From Glaciecola sp. 33A (GTDB lineage Bacteria > Pseudomonadota > Gammaproteobacteria > Enterobacterales > Alteromonadaceae), in assembly GCF_002836745.1 (NCBI RefSeq), contig NZ_PJAR01000043.1, positions 62,001 through 126,000 of the forward strand: a DNA stretch of 64,000 nucleotides, given 5' to 3'. This document shows positions 9,543 to 20,753 of this stretch, piece after piece; within the stretch, counting starts at the first letter, position 1; each line of letters opens with the position of its first letter. The notes beneath the pieces were generated by a model. It was given only the letters and a program-made list of their open reading frames with translations, was not told the origin of the DNA and ran no database searches. The translations under genes and the position numbers were made by a program.

Positions 9543-10106
9543 ATGACAATGTTAAGGCACTTATCGGTTCCTAAATACACAAAAGCTCAAGGCGGGTTTA
9601 CCCTCCTTGAGCTTGTTGTTGTGATGATTATTCTTGGTATTTTAGCTGTCTATGCTGCACCTAAGTTCAGCGGTGCTGGCGGCTATTCTGAATATACTTA
9701 TCAAAACCGACTTATATCCGTGTTACGCAATATGCAAATTAGAGCCATGCAGGATTCACGTCCTTTGTTTTGTCATCGAATAAATTTTATTAACACAAGT
9801 AGCCAAGTCGGCTTCGGTCCTGCCTCAAGTAATTATGCATCAGGCAACGAATCGGGTACTTGCGCTAGTTCCATTGATTATAGCTCCCCAGAATATTTAA
9901 GAACCTCGGCTACAGAAATACTAGAAGCAAACGTATTAATGACTGCCTTTGATGGCTCAACATCTATTGGTGCTATTGATTTTGATTCCTTTGGTTCGCC
10001 ACAAACAACCGCATCTAATTGCAGTGCCGGATGCACGATCACTTTTACTGGCGTGGCCGCTGCACAAGTTTGTATTAAATCGGAAGGCTTTATTCATGCG
10101 TGTTAA
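9543..10106 (+). CDS. mshC: MSHA minor pilin MshC
   Basis: A 187-residue prepilin-like protein with leader and cleavage site GG|FTLLELVV, then a hydrophobic helix. Cysteines occur in pairs along the globular part (for example SNCSAGC). It is probably a minor pilin. It starts 17 bp after mshA and overlaps mshD by 11 bp. Confidence 0.88.
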   Translation: MTMLRHLSVPKYTKAQGGFTLLELVVVMIILGILAVYAAPKFSGAGGYSEYTYQNRLISVLRNMQIRAMQDSRPLFCHRINFINTSSQVGFGPASSNYASGNESGTCASSIDYSSPEYLRTSATEILEANVLMTAFDGSTSIGAIDFDSFGSPQTTASNCSAGCTITFTGVAAAQVCIKSEGFIHAC

Positions 10107-10737
10107 TTTAGCCAATCAAACTCAGCTTGCGCGCTCTGTATCTATCAGAGCACAGCGTGGTTTCACCTTGATTGAACTGATTGTGGGTATTGTTATTTTT
10201 TCAATCGCCATGGTTTTGGTGGTTAGTTTTTTACAACCGCAAGTGAAAAAGGGTATTGATCCTATTTGGCAAGTACGAGCTGCGTCGTTAGGGCAATCGT
10301 TGAGTAATGAAATTTTAGCCAAATCCTTCGACCAACACTCAAATCAGGTTGGCGGCATGCTGCGATGCAATGAAAGCGTATTAGAACCGGCAGTGCCTTG
10401 CACCAGCAGCGATGATCTTGGTCCTGACGCTGGCGAGGATCGTGGCTCATTCAATGACGTTGATGATTACCACGGACTTAATGTTACTGGGGTATTGATT
10501 TTAAATTCACTGGGCTTAACTACCAACGTAGATGGTGTCAACATTTATGCCGGCTTTACTGCCCAAGTTAGCGTGTTCTACGATCAGAACTTTGACGGCA
10601 TTAATGACGCAGACCTCGACCAAGATGGCGTTTTGGAGGACCCCGCATATGTTGCAAACAAGAAACTGGTGGCAGTCACTATTACAACGCCCGGTGGTGA
10701 GCGCATCAGAATGACAAGCTTAAAGGGTAATTTTTAA
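10096..10737 (+). CDS. mshD: MSHA minor pilin MshD
   Basis: A 213-residue prepilin. The ATG at 10096 gives a normal leader of about 22 residues before the cleavage site RG|FTLIELIVG; the open frame to 9949 lies wholly within mshC. A Ca-binding-like acidic stretch is visible (YDQNFDGINDADLDQDG, about residues 157-173). Function as for minor pilins. It overlaps mshC and, by one base, mshO. Confidence 0.88.
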   Translation: MRVNLANQTQLARSVSIRAQRGFTLIELIVGIVIFSIAMVLVVSFLQPQVKKGIDPIWQVRAASLGQSLSNEILAKSFDQHSNQVGGMLRCNESVLEPAVPCTSSDDLGPDAGEDRGSFNDVDDYHGLNVTGVLILNSLGLTTNVDGVNIYAGFTAQVSVFYDQNFDGINDADLDQDGVLEDPAYVANKKLVAVTITTPGGERIRMTSLKGNF

Positions 10738-11609
10738 TGGTTACTGCAAGAGCAAAACTTAGCAATAAAGACGGATTTACCTTAGTTGAATTAGTCGTGG
10801 TGTTGGTTGTATTAGCGATTGTGTCGGTCGGTATGGCCCGCTTTATTCGCTCATCTACGCAAATTTTCATTGACGCTAGCGAGCGTGAACAATTGTTGCG
10901 AGAAGGCAGCTTTGCGGTTGAACGAATTAATCGCGAAATTTCGGCGGCAGTGCCAAATTCAGTTCGACTCACGGGCAACGCTTCGGTTCATTGTCTGCAG
11001 TTTGTGCCAATCCGTTGGAGCTCATTTTACCTAACGCTGCCACTGACGCCAAGCAGTGATCGTGAAATCGATATTATCGAAATGCAAGACCTTGCTGGTA
11101 ATGTGTTTTCCCCCGATGCAGGAAGTGACTATGTATTGGTTTATCCAACAAGCTCCAATGACGTGTATTCAAATACGAGCAATCGACGTCAGCTAATTAA
11201 CGCCTGTAGCGACGATGGTGATGGCAATTGCGAAACCAACGATGATACTGACAGCGTGGTCCAACTGACAGTGGATGGCGCATTTTCCCAAGCTAGCCCT
11301 GCAAGACGTATTTATATTGCCAATTCAGCGGTAAATTACTGCGTCCGAAATAATGCGATTTATCGCCATGAGTCAGCTATCTCGGCAACCCAAACAACCT
11401 TTAGTAGCGGGGGCGTGTTGATGGCAGAAAACCTAGCCAATCAATTAAGTGCAAACCCTAATGCAGCAAATTCTAATAGTAAAAATCCGTTCAGAATTGT
11501 TGATGCTTCTTTGCGCCGAAATGCGTACACACAAACCCAGTTTATTTTTACCCGAGATGGTGAAAACATGACGTTTACTCAGGAGATACATGTTCCCAAT
11601 GTCCCTTAG
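10737..11609 (+). CDS. mshO: MSHA biogenesis protein MshO, pilin-like
   Basis: A 290-residue pseudopilin/minor pilin. Leader and cleavage site are DG|FTLVELVVVL, followed by one hydrophobic helix and a long globular domain with an Asp-rich loop (CSDDGDGNCETNDDTD, near residues 159-174). It is homologous in position to PilW/GspJ-type proteins. It starts on the TAATG overlap with mshD and ends inside the mshP start region. Confidence 0.88.
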   Translation: MVTARAKLSNKDGFTLVELVVVLVVLAIVSVGMARFIRSSTQIFIDASEREQLLREGSFAVERINREISAAVPNSVRLTGNASVHCLQFVPIRWSSFYLTLPLTPSSDREIDIIEMQDLAGNVFSPDAGSDYVLVYPTSSNDVYSNTSNRRQLINACSDDGDGNCETNDDTDSVVQLTVDGAFSQASPARRIYIANSAVNYCVRNNAIYRHESAISATQTTFSSGGVLMAENLANQLSANPNAANSNSKNPFRIVDASLRRNAYTQTQFIFTRDGENMTFTQEIHVPNVP

Positions 11610-12090
11610 TAAAAGTATAAAAAATACACATGCTGTGCAGTCACTACGCTATCGCAATAATAGACTTCGTTCGGCTCAGCACCAGCATGGCAGTATGATT
11701 GTGATGGCCTTGTTTGCCATTATCGTTTTGACGCTATTAGCTGGCACGCTAGTTAATATGATCAGTACGTCGTCCAACTCAATCCTGTATGAAGTGTATG
11801 GCGTGCGTGCAAAAAATGCAGCGCAGGTAGGTATTCAAGAATTAGCTATGGCCTCCTTTCCGCTCGGAACGGGCCCACAACAATGCAATCAAGTTATTGC
11901 AAACTCCGCCACCTTTGGATCAATTGCTGGATTTCAGGCTTGTGAGTTTAGTGCAAGATGCACCACAACAGATATTAACTTTAACGGTGAAGACTATCGT
12001 TATTATCGCTTTTCGAGCTCAGGAAGCTGCGGATTCAATGGCATTGTTGTGAGTCGCACATTGTCAGTTGACGCTATGCAAGAGAATTAG
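11590..12090 (+). CDS. mshP: MSHA biogenesis protein MshP
   Basis: A 166-residue protein with one membrane helix (about residues 36-58, GSMIVMALFAIIVLTLLAG), like PilX/GspK-type proteins that lack a full prepilin motif. The periplasmic part has several cysteines. The ATG at 11590 lies 4 bp after AGGAG; a second ATG at 11599 is possible. It overlaps mshO by 20 bp and lies 3 bp before mshQ. Confidence 0.85.
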   Translation: MFPMSLSKSIKNTHAVQSLRYRNNRLRSAQHQHGSMIVMALFAIIVLTLLAGTLVNMISTSSNSILYEVYGVRAKNAAQVGIQELAMASFPLGTGPQQCNQVIANSATFGSIAGFQACEFSARCTTTDINFNGEDYRYYRFSSSGSCGFNGIVVSRTLSVDAMQEN

Positions 12091-12093
12091 AAT

Positions 12094-15000
12094 ATGAAAA
12101 ACCAGAGTTTACAAAGCCTTAAAATAATAGCAATAAGCTTATTATTTATGGTTCCGACAGAAGTCATGGCTGTAACTTGCCTCGATGTTTTTCCAACGGT
12201 ATTGTCATCTTCGGCAAATAATGGAAAAGTTAAGTTTGAGCAGGAGGTTCGTATTGATGGAACCAACGGTACAATCGATATTAGTATTGATGAAGATCAA
12301 ACCAGCGGCTCAGCGTTAAGTTGTGTATCTCAACAATGCCAAGACTCAGGGACTAGGGCCAATGCATTGACCTTACCCAATTTTCAGAAGTCGAGCTCAA
12401 ATCAAGACGAGAAAGCTGATAACGGCGACTCACTCAATATTCCTCAGGGCTCATATCATAAAGTTGAAGCAAAGTATCAAGCGAGTATACGCTTTACTCA
12501 AAACAGCCAAGATACCTTTATCAAAGAATTAAAAGCAGATGAGAGTTCAACGATCACATTCGATGCCGGTGTTTATTGGATTGAGAAAATCACGCTTAAA
12601 TACCGAGCAAATATTGTAATTAACGGCAACGACAAAGTCATTTTAATAACCAAAGAAAAAGAGTTAAACAACAATGAGGTGTCTTACAACGTCAACGGAA
12701 CCGCAGACCAGCTAGTAATAGTCGCCTATGAAGATGTCGAGTTTGGGTATAAAACCAGTCTTAAGGGCTTCATTTATGCAGACAAAAAAATCGAGCTAGA
12801 AAATGACAGTGCTTTTGAAGGCGCAATACATTCTGACGATATTAAGTTTAAGTACAAGGCATCCATTAATGACGCTCGTTCAACTATTGAGAGTGCTAAC
12901 TTTAATGGTCTATGTACGGTAAGTCCGACCTCTAATCTCAGCGGTAACTTGATTATTGATAACACTTTTGAGGCTTACCTTTCGACTGATGATTCTGTGC
13001 AAGGTGTTTTTCTTAGTTCAGGAAATAACTGGCAAACCACTTATACGTTGCTAAGTCAGTTAACGCCAGGACAGGATTATTATTTACATATTAAAGCTGA
13101 AGACACGGGTGGAGCTGCGGGTTTTCTGGGCGATTTTGAAATAACGGGCACAGAACATACATTTTCTAATGGTCTTACTACCCTGACAACTAATACCACT
13201 GACTGGACGGTGAGCACCATCGGTTGGAATAATTATCAAACGCCGAACTCTTATGGTTCGAACGGATCTGCGCCGTGGGGAACAAGATCGAGTATAGATG
13301 CAAATGCCGAATGGATATGGTCATCAAATAATAACGACGATAATGCCACTTACTTTTCAACTCATATTATGGTGCCACCACTAGAGCCGTTGCTTGATTA
13401 TCGTTTTGATGAATGCAGCTTAAATGGAGTGTCTGGAGATATTGTTGATCAAACAGGTAATTTCAATGGCGGGTCTAATGGCGTTTCAGACCCGATAGAC
13501 GACGCAGTAATAAATAAATCTCTCGATTTAAGCGCAACTGATATCAGTGATTGGATTAGTGTTCCGAGCAGTGTAATTGATGGTATAGATGATTTCTCAA
13601 TAGCGGTGTGGTTTAAAACGTCGGTAACGAAGTCTCAACAAGAAATACTACACGCACTTGGCAGTGATACTAATGACGACGAGTTAGAAATTTTCTTAAA
13701 GGACAGCAATATTGTTTATGTGAAAGTAAAGGGTAGCAGTGAAGAGCTTCTCAGTACTATCAACCTGACTGATGACAACTGGCATCACATGGTGCTCACA
13801 AGAGTTGGCCAAGATGTCTGCTTGTTTATAGATGGTGCCCAGCAACAATGCAAAAATAGTGTTAATTCTGGAATATTGTCAGTAACTAATGCAAATGCGA
13901 TAGTGATTGGGCAAGAACAGGATGCTTTTGGTGGCAGTTTTACTGACGCGCAAAGCTTTGTTGGACAGTTAGATGAATTTAAAATTTTTGGCAAGAAAAT
14001 CGCTGATATACAAATTTATAATATGTATCAAAACGAATTAGCCGGTAACAATTATGATGCTAGTCTGCGAGATGCGGTGCAGTGTGCCAATATTTGTTAC
14101 GCTACCCCGGGTGAGTTAAACACCGTTGGCATTAGAATTGACGGCAGCAACGGAGCTGATGTGTCGCAGATAACCTCGACATCTCAAGCGTTAGAAATCC
14201 GGGCTGCTTGGCTTGCTGCAGGATCACCAGCATCAGGTTTGATAGATACTGGCAGGTATAATGTTGCCGCAAGTGGTTCAAGCACAGTTGACCGTATTGA
14301 CTTTGGTGGAAGTCCTAGGAACTTTGCAGGCACGTTACCTTATCCGGGTATAGCGGGGGTTGGAGACGAGAGCTATTCAGATTTCTTAGTCCATACTGCC
14401 GGAACAATGAGTCTCGAGGCTGGGGAATACACAATCTATGTTGAGAGTGATGATGGCTTCAGTTTTGTGATGGATACACTGTCTGGCGACACTGTTTCAT
14501 TTATTAAATTTGGTAAATCAAGCGCCGGTGCAGCAAACGAACTCCGGTTTGAAGGATCAACTGGCAATGCAAGCTCCGGCGGCTCTTTTACGTTAAGTCA
14601 ATACTCTGTGTTTGAGATTGCAGCCGTATTTTTTGAACGTGGAGGCGGCGATTTTTTAGAAGTATCTATAATTAACGATACTATTACCTCCACCACAGGG
14701 ACAGACTATGAAATTTTGCGCAACGGTGCTGTCAGCGATAAGGTAAAGTTTGGTCAATGCGCCTCGCCAGGGGCCCTATTAGAGTATCGTTTTGAGGAGA
14801 ATACTTGGACTGGTAGCGCGGGTGAAATCATAGACAGCAGCGGCAACGGCTATAATGCAACGGTTATCAGCAATTCCATACCTGAAGTTACCGCTCCAGC
14901 CGTGGCTGGTAATCCTGGAACGTGTGGTTATGCAAGTCAAAACGATGGTTCCATTCAAGTCACGGGATTGCCATTAGATACGACTACGGCGGGCGTGAAA

Positions 15001-17526
15001 ACGACAGTAACATTCTGGATGAATTGGGATGGAACAAACAATGTTATGCCGATGGGGTGGAGCATGCATGACGTTTGGATGAGAGACGGTGCAATAGGAT
15101 TTAATACTGCTAATAGCGATCTTTATGGTATTTCAAGTGCGAATCTGGCTAACGTATGGCGCCATGTTGCGCTTGAATTTACCAATGGCAGTGTTACTAG
15201 TAATCGCATATATATAGACGGCGCAGAACAAGCCTTATCACAGCAAATAGGAACGCCAAATAATACCAACGCTATCGTTAATTCAGAAATGCGTGTTGGA
15301 GGCTGGTCCAACACTGGCGGATTTAATTTTCACGGTTTACTAGATGAGTTCAGAGTATACGAAGGCGCCCTGAGCCAAGCTCAAATTCAGATAATCATGG
15401 GCGAAACACATACTTGTAATGACCCTGTCATACACCATTATGAAATTGTTCACGATGGCCAAGGTTTAACCTGTGATACGGAATTGGTTGTTGTGAATGC
15501 ATGTGCGAATGCCAGTTGTTCAACGTTAAGTACGCAGCCTGTCACGCTTGATTTTCTTGTTGACGGCACGGTGATAAGTTCGCCGGCATTCACTGGCAGT
15601 ACCACCGTTAGCGTCAATAATACCGATGTTGAGACGGTAAGCTTTTCACTATCAAGCACCTCAATTACAGCTTCTAACTCAGTAGTATGCGACGATAGCA
15701 GCGGCAGTTCTTGTGAGATGGAGTTTACTAATGCGGGTTTTAGGTTTCTCTCCGGTGCAGGAAATGAGACGACCTTACCTAATCAAACTTCAGGCGCTGT
15801 CTTCAGTGACACGTTAAAGCTGCAAGCCGTGCAAGACGAAAATGGTGTATGTACTGGCTTATTTACCGGTAATCATGATATTGACTTATCGCAAGAAAAT
15901 GTCGAACCAGGCGGTACCAATGGTCTTAATTTTACTGTTGATGGTGCTATTATCGCGAAACACTCAAGCGTCAGCAGCACTACATTGAACTTTGGTGCCC
16001 AGAGTATTGCTATTATACCAACCCCGATATATCACGATGCAGGACAAATTCGTTTACGTGCAAGGTATGATCAGGCCAGCGTGACAATGCTATCGGGCAG
16101 TAGCAATACGTTTTGGGTCAGTCCCGCCGAACTTCAGGTTAGCGCATCGTTAGGGGGAACTGCACTAAATGCAGCTACCGCAAATGCAACGGTGACCCAT
16201 GAAGCCGGTGGAGATTTCGATCTAAGGGTAACGGCCTTAAATAGCCTTGGCGTTATTACACAGAATTATTCACCCGGACAAATACAGTTAATGCTGACTC
16301 GCATTGGCCCAATATTAACAGGTAGTGTGGACGGTAATCTGCGCTATGGAGGGGGCAGCATGATAGCCGCGAGCGTCAGTCCTGCGTTTCAGAATGCAAC
16401 TCTTACTGCTTTTTCATCTGGGGTGTCTGCATATAATGCAGCGCAATATTCAGAAGTAGGTTTGCTTAACCTAGATATTCAAGACAGCAATTATGCCAGT
16501 GCTAATATTGTTATTCCTGCTACGGCAATCAATATTGGTCGTTTTATTCCTGATTACTTTACCCAAACAGTCGTCGATGATGGTTATTTTATTGCCACAT
16601 GCAATGCGTCAACAGCATATGCTGCGTACAGCGGTCAAATGGACGAAGCTAGCAATAGCATGGGTGCTATTTCATACTTAAGTAATCCCATCTTGGCCAT
16701 TACGGCCTACAACAAACAAGGCAATATTACCCAAAACTATTACCAGGACAGTCAGGGTAGTAGCAATGATTACATGAAGCTCAGTGCTTCAAATATTAAC
16801 TTGATTACCCCGACCTTTGACGAAATAGCGGTAGGCGTTGATAGTAACAAACTTCCCTTAACGGCCAGTGTGAATACAGGTACCTTGAGTCAAACTAACT
16901 TGACCGCGTTATCTAGTGGTGCTGCATTACCCAAAGGCGTGCTGCACTATCAATTATCAGGTGCCGACCACTTTTTCTACAACCGATCTGCTAACGCATT
17001 AGTCGCTCCATTTACATCGGATATCAATTTTTCTGTCGCGAATATTACAGATACTGACAATGTAGGCGTAACAACCACAGTTGATGCGTCACCAACAGGT
17101 GTTGAAATTCGATTTGGTCGTTTGCTATTGGAAAATAGCTTTGGACCGGAAACTTCAAATTTCCCGCAACCGATGCAAATTGAACACTTTGATGGTACTA
17201 CGTTTGTTGCCACCCCGGATGACAATTGCGCTGGTTACGATGCAGGTAAAATATCACTTACCCATATTAGCTTAGATCCTGGACTGACCAATGTACTTGG
17301 CGGAATGGGACGTTTCCTTAGCGGTAAAACCCAGATAATTGAATTGCAAGCTCCGGGTGCTGGAAATCAAGGTCAGATAGGTGTGTCATATGACGCCTAT
17401 GATTGGTTTAAATATGATTGGGCCGACGACGGTGCTTATGATAACAGTCCTTCAGCTGTCGCCACATTTGGTATTTTCCGTGGAAACGATCGCACAATAC
17501 ACTGGCGCGAAGTCTTTAACGATTAG
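12094..17526 (+). CDS. mshQ: MshQ-like large secreted modular protein
   Basis: An 1810-residue secreted protein, last gene of the MSHA locus. There is a signal peptide at residues 1-26 (cleavage after VMA). Visible parts: an N-terminal beta-rich region (about 27-300); a galactose-binding-like section (about 300-430); a first LamG/concanavalin-like domain (435-649, with DDNWHHMVLT and QLDEFKIF); a PA14-like section (670-873); a second LamG domain (897-1106, with NVWRHVALEF and LLDEFRVY); and the C-terminal MshQ/DUF6701 region (about 1114-1810, ending in an Asp/Tyr/Trp-rich tail). Role unknown; position and surface-adhesin domains suggest a tip or surface adhesin for the pilus. Domain boundaries are read by eye. 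Confidence 0.85.
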   Translation: MKNQSLQSLKIIAISLLFMVPTEVMAVTCLDVFPTVLSSSANNGKVKFEQEVRIDGTNGTIDISIDEDQTSGSALSCVSQQCQDSGTRANALTLPNFQKSSSNQDEKADNGDSLNIPQGSYHKVEAKYQASIRFTQNSQDTFIKELKADESSTITFDAGVYWIEKITLKYRANIVINGNDKVILITKEKELNNNEVSYNVNGTADQLVIVAYEDVEFGYKTSLKGFIYADKKIELENDSAFEGAIHSDDIKFKYKASINDARSTIESANFNGLCTVSPTSNLSGNLIIDNTFEAYLSTDDSVQGVFLSSGNNWQTTYTLLSQLTPGQDYYLHIKAEDTGGAAGFLGDFEITGTEHTFSNGLTTLTTNTTDWTVSTIGWNNYQTPNSYGSNGSAPWGTRSSIDANAEWIWSSNNNDDNATYFSTHIMVPPLEPLLDYRFDECSLNGVSGDIVDQTGNFNGGSNGVSDPIDDAVINKSLDLSATDISDWISVPSSVIDGIDDFSIAVWFKTSVTKSQQEILHALGSDTNDDELEIFLKDSNIVYVKVKGSSEELLSTINLTDDNWHHMVLTRVGQDVCLFIDGAQQQCKNSVNSGILSVTNANAIVIGQEQDAFGGSFTDAQSFVGQLDEFKIFGKKIADIQIYNMYQNELAGNNYDASLRDAVQCANICYATPGELNTVGIRIDGSNGADVSQITSTSQALEIRAAWLAAGSPASGLIDTGRYNVAASGSSTVDRIDFGGSPRNFAGTLPYPGIAGVGDESYSDFLVHTAGTMSLEAGEYTIYVESDDGFSFVMDTLSGDTVSFIKFGKSSAGAANELRFEGSTGNASSGGSFTLSQYSVFEIAAVFFERGGGDFLEVSIINDTITSTTGTDYEILRNGAVSDKVKFGQCASPGALLEYRFEENTWTGSAGEIIDSSGNGYNATVISNSIPEVTAPAVAGNPGTCGYASQNDGSIQVTGLPLDTTTAGVKTTVTFWMNWDGTNNVMPMGWSMHDVWMRDGAIGFNTANSDLYGISSANLANVWRHVALEFTNGSVTSNRIYIDGAEQALSQQIGTPNNTNAIVNSEMRVGGWSNTGGFNFHGLLDEFRVYEGALSQAQIQIIMGETHTCNDPVIHHYEIVHDGQGLTCDTELVVVNACANASCSTLSTQPVTLDFLVDGTVISSPAFTGSTTVSVNNTDVETVSFSLSSTSITASNSVVCDDSSGSSCEMEFTNAGFRFLSGAGNETTLPNQTSGAVFSDTLKLQAVQDENGVCTGLFTGNHDIDLSQENVEPGGTNGLNFTVDGAIIAKHSSVSSTTLNFGAQSIAIIPTPIYHDAGQIRLRARYDQASVTMLSGSSNTFWVSPAELQVSASLGGTALNAATANATVTHEAGGDFDLRVTALNSLGVITQNYSPGQIQLMLTRIGPILTGSVDGNLRYGGGSMIAASVSPAFQNATLTAFSSGVSAYNAAQYSEVGLLNLDIQDSNYASANIVIPATAINIGRFIPDYFTQTVVDDGYFIATCNASTAYAAYSGQMDEASNSMGAISYLSNPILAITAYNKQGNITQNYYQDSQGSSNDYMKLSASNINLITPTFDEIAVGVDSNKLPLTASVNTGTLSQTNLTALSSGAALPKGVLHYQLSGADHFFYNRSANALVAPFTSDINFSVANITDTDNVGVTTTVDASPTGVEIRFGRLLLENSFGPETSNFPQPMQIEHFDGTTFVATPDDNCAGYDAGKISLTHISLDPGLTNVLGGMGRFLSGKTQIIELQAPGAGNQGQIGVSYDAYDWFKYDWADDGAYDNSPSAVATFGIFRGNDRTIHWREVFND

Positions 17527-17613
17527 AAGCCTCTAGCGATTAGACGTCTTTACCGTTTTTGAAGTCATTAATGACTAAATTTTGCAGGCATTGCTTGCCC
17601 TTATCACAAGGCG

Positions 17614-17643
17614 TTGGTAAAATTAGCGAATTAGCCCTATAAT
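17614..17643 (+). promoter_or_regulatory. Predicted sigma-70 promoter of mreB
   Basis: The hexamers are TTGGTA (17614-17619) and a perfect TATAAT (17638-17643) with an 18-bp spacer. They lie about 80 bp upstream of the mreB ATG. This separates the mre block from the msh operon. Confidence 0.6.
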
Positions 17644-17664
17644 TCTGTTCTAACTGCCCACTAG

Positions 17665-18768
<1,104 letters not shown>

Positions 18769-18794
18769 GGTCTGGCGTTAGCCTTTATCTTAAT

Positions 18795-19694
18795 ATGAAT
18801 GAAGTTTTTGCTCGTGGCCCAAGTTTATTTGTTAGATTAGCTATTATTTTGGTGCTATCCCTTGGCGCCATGATTGTAGATACCAAAGTGGCTAACTTTG
18901 CCACGGTAAGAACTTATCTGAACTCAATGGTAAGCCCGCTGCAATACATTGCGAACTTGCCAGGTGCGATGCTGAGCTGGAGTGCAGATCGTTTTAGTTC
19001 GCGCCAAACACTGCTAAAAAACAATGAAAAACTAACCAACCAAGTTACCTTGATGAGCGAGCAACTCCAGCGGTTTCGCATATTAGAACAAGAAAATAAA
19101 AACTTGCGCAAACTGCTTGATGCGCCAGTGCGCGACAGCATGCACAAGATGATCACTGAACTTATGGCCGTTGATACCAGTCCCTACAGCCATCAAATTG
19201 TGATAAATAAAGGGGCCTTAGATGGTGTTTTCCTGAGTCAGTCAGTGTTAGATGACAGCGGCATTGTTGGTCAAATATCTGAAGTTGGCACCACCAATAG
19301 TAGGGTGTTATTAATATCTGACGTTACGCATGCTATCCCCGTTAGAATTGAGCGTAACAATGTGCGTTTTATCGCCGTAGGTGACGGTAGCCTAGATTCC
19401 CTGCAACTGCAGCATGTGCCTCACAGCGCAGATATTGAAGAAGGCGATATACTTGTCTCATCTGGACTCGGAGAGGTTTTCCCTGAAGGTTATCCAGTTG
19501 GCACAATCACTAAAATTATACGCAACGAAAGTAGACCTTTTGCAGAAGTCACTGCAACACCATTTGCAAAGTTAGATCGTATAAAATACCTATTGCTCCT
19601 TTGGCCTCAAGAAACGGCTCCAGCAGGTGCTATTGCGCCAGATATGATATTAACTAATGCGGTATCGCCTCAAGACACAGAGGGGACGCTGTGA
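18795..19694 (+). CDS. mreC: Rod-shape-determining protein MreC
   Basis: A 299-residue bitopic membrane protein with one N-terminal span (about residues 10-29), a periplasmic coiled coil (about 70-100) and two beta-barrel subdomains. These contain the conserved patterns SGIVGQI and VSSGLGEVFPEGYPVG. MreC links MreB and MreD to PBP2/RodA. It starts 26 bp after mreB; its TGA overlaps the mreD GTG start. Confidence 0.97.
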   Translation: MNEVFARGPSLFVRLAIILVLSLGAMIVDTKVANFATVRTYLNSMVSPLQYIANLPGAMLSWSADRFSSRQTLLKNNEKLTNQVTLMSEQLQRFRILEQENKNLRKLLDAPVRDSMHKMITELMAVDTSPYSHQIVINKGALDGVFLSQSVLDDSGIVGQISEVGTTNSRVLLISDVTHAIPVRIERNNVRFIAVGDGSLDSLQLQHVPHSADIEEGDILVSSGLGEVFPEGYPVGTITKIIRNESRPFAEVTATPFAKLDRIKYLLLLWPQETAPAGAIAPDMILTNAVSPQDTEGTL

Positions 19695-20167
19695 AGTTAA
19701 ATCAGACGCTGATCCCGGCAAGCATCATTGTGGCGTTTATTTTGCAAATTATGCCGATGCCTGCATCTATTGATGTTTATCGACCGGATTGGTTGTTATT
19801 ACTGTTATGTTATTGGACGATGGCGCTACCCAACCGAGTTGGTGTCGGCGCAACCGCTATTTGTGGGGTGGTTTTAGATGTGCTTTATGGCACTTCTTTG
19901 GGCGTGCATAGTTTTGCAATGGTCATTCCGGTGTATTTAGTTGCCGCTAACTATCAACGTTTTAGAAACTACAGTGTGGTGCAGCAAGCCATCATGATTT
20001 TTATCTTATCGATGCTCTATCATATGCTTGTTTACTGGCTACAATATTGGTTAACTGGCGTGCAGTTTAGATTCGAGTTTTTGTGGCCGGTTATCACATC
20101 TGTATTTTTGTGGCCTTGGTTGTTCTGGTTTCTAAGACGTTACCGCAGATTACTCCGAGTCACCTAA
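19691..20167 (+). CDS. mreD: Rod-shape-determining protein MreD
   Basis: A 158-residue polytopic inner-membrane protein (about five or six hydrophobic segments). It starts at a GTG that overlaps the mreC stop by 4 bp. The pattern RPDWLLLLLCYW is typical of MreD. It acts with MreB and MreC in lateral cell-wall synthesis. Confidence 0.95.
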   Translation: MKLNQTLIPASIIVAFILQIMPMPASIDVYRPDWLLLLLCYWTMALPNRVGVGATAICGVVLDVLYGTSLGVHSFAMVIPVYLVAANYQRFRNYSVVQQAIMIFILSMLYHMLVYWLQYWLTGVQFRFEFLWPVITSVFLWPWLFWFLRRYRRLLRVT

Positions 20168-20168
20168 T

Positions 20169-20753
20169 ATGCCTAACTTGAGTGACTTACCTAAAGTCAT
20201 CCTAGCGTCGGCCTCCAGCCGTCGCCATGCACTTCTATCGTACCTGCTTAGCGATTTTGAGATCCAAATGGCTGACATCGATGAAACGCCTTTTTCAGGT
20301 GAGTTGCCCGAGGCTCTTGTTCGCCGGTTAGCCAATTCAAAAGCGCATTCAATATGGCTTAAAAATCCAGATTCGATAGTTATTGGGGCTGATACTATTG
20401 TTACCTTAGGTGATGAAATTTTTGGTAAACCACTCAGCCAAAATGATAGTATGAGAGTCTTAAAAAAGTTATCTAGACAGCGTCATATTGTTATGACGAG
20501 TGTCGCAATGTTTGGTGCAGATAAAAAAATATCGAAAGTGGTGAAAACTGAAGTCGAATTTACTAGTCTGTCTGAGAAGCAAATAAACGCCTATTGGCAA
20601 ACGGGCGAGCCCCAAGACAAGGCTGGTAGTTACGCTATTCAGGGCATAGGCGGCAAATTCGTCAAACAAATTAATGGCAGCTATAGCAACGTTGTTGGGC
20701 TACCTTTAGTTGAAACACAATTAATGTTAGCACAAATGGGAATACATGAATGA
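20169..20753 (+). CDS. maf: Maf-family nucleotide pyrophosphatase (YhdE type)
   Basis: A 194-residue Maf protein. The family signature begins ILASASSRR (about residues 10-18); the catalytic region contains GADTIV (near 72-77), and KAGSYAIQG is near 151-159. The YhdE subgroup hydrolyses dTTP, UTP and related nucleotides to monophosphates; membership of that subgroup is inferred from the place between mreD and rng. The stop overlaps the rng start by 4 bp. Confidence 0.93.
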   Translation: MPNLSDLPKVILASASSRRHALLSYLLSDFEIQMADIDETPFSGELPEALVRRLANSKAHSIWLKNPDSIVIGADTIVTLGDEIFGKPLSQNDSMRVLKKLSRQRHIVMTSVAMFGADKKISKVVKTEVEFTSLSEKQINAYWQTGEPQDKAGSYAIQGIGGKFVKQINGSYSNVVGLPLVETQLMLAQMGIHE

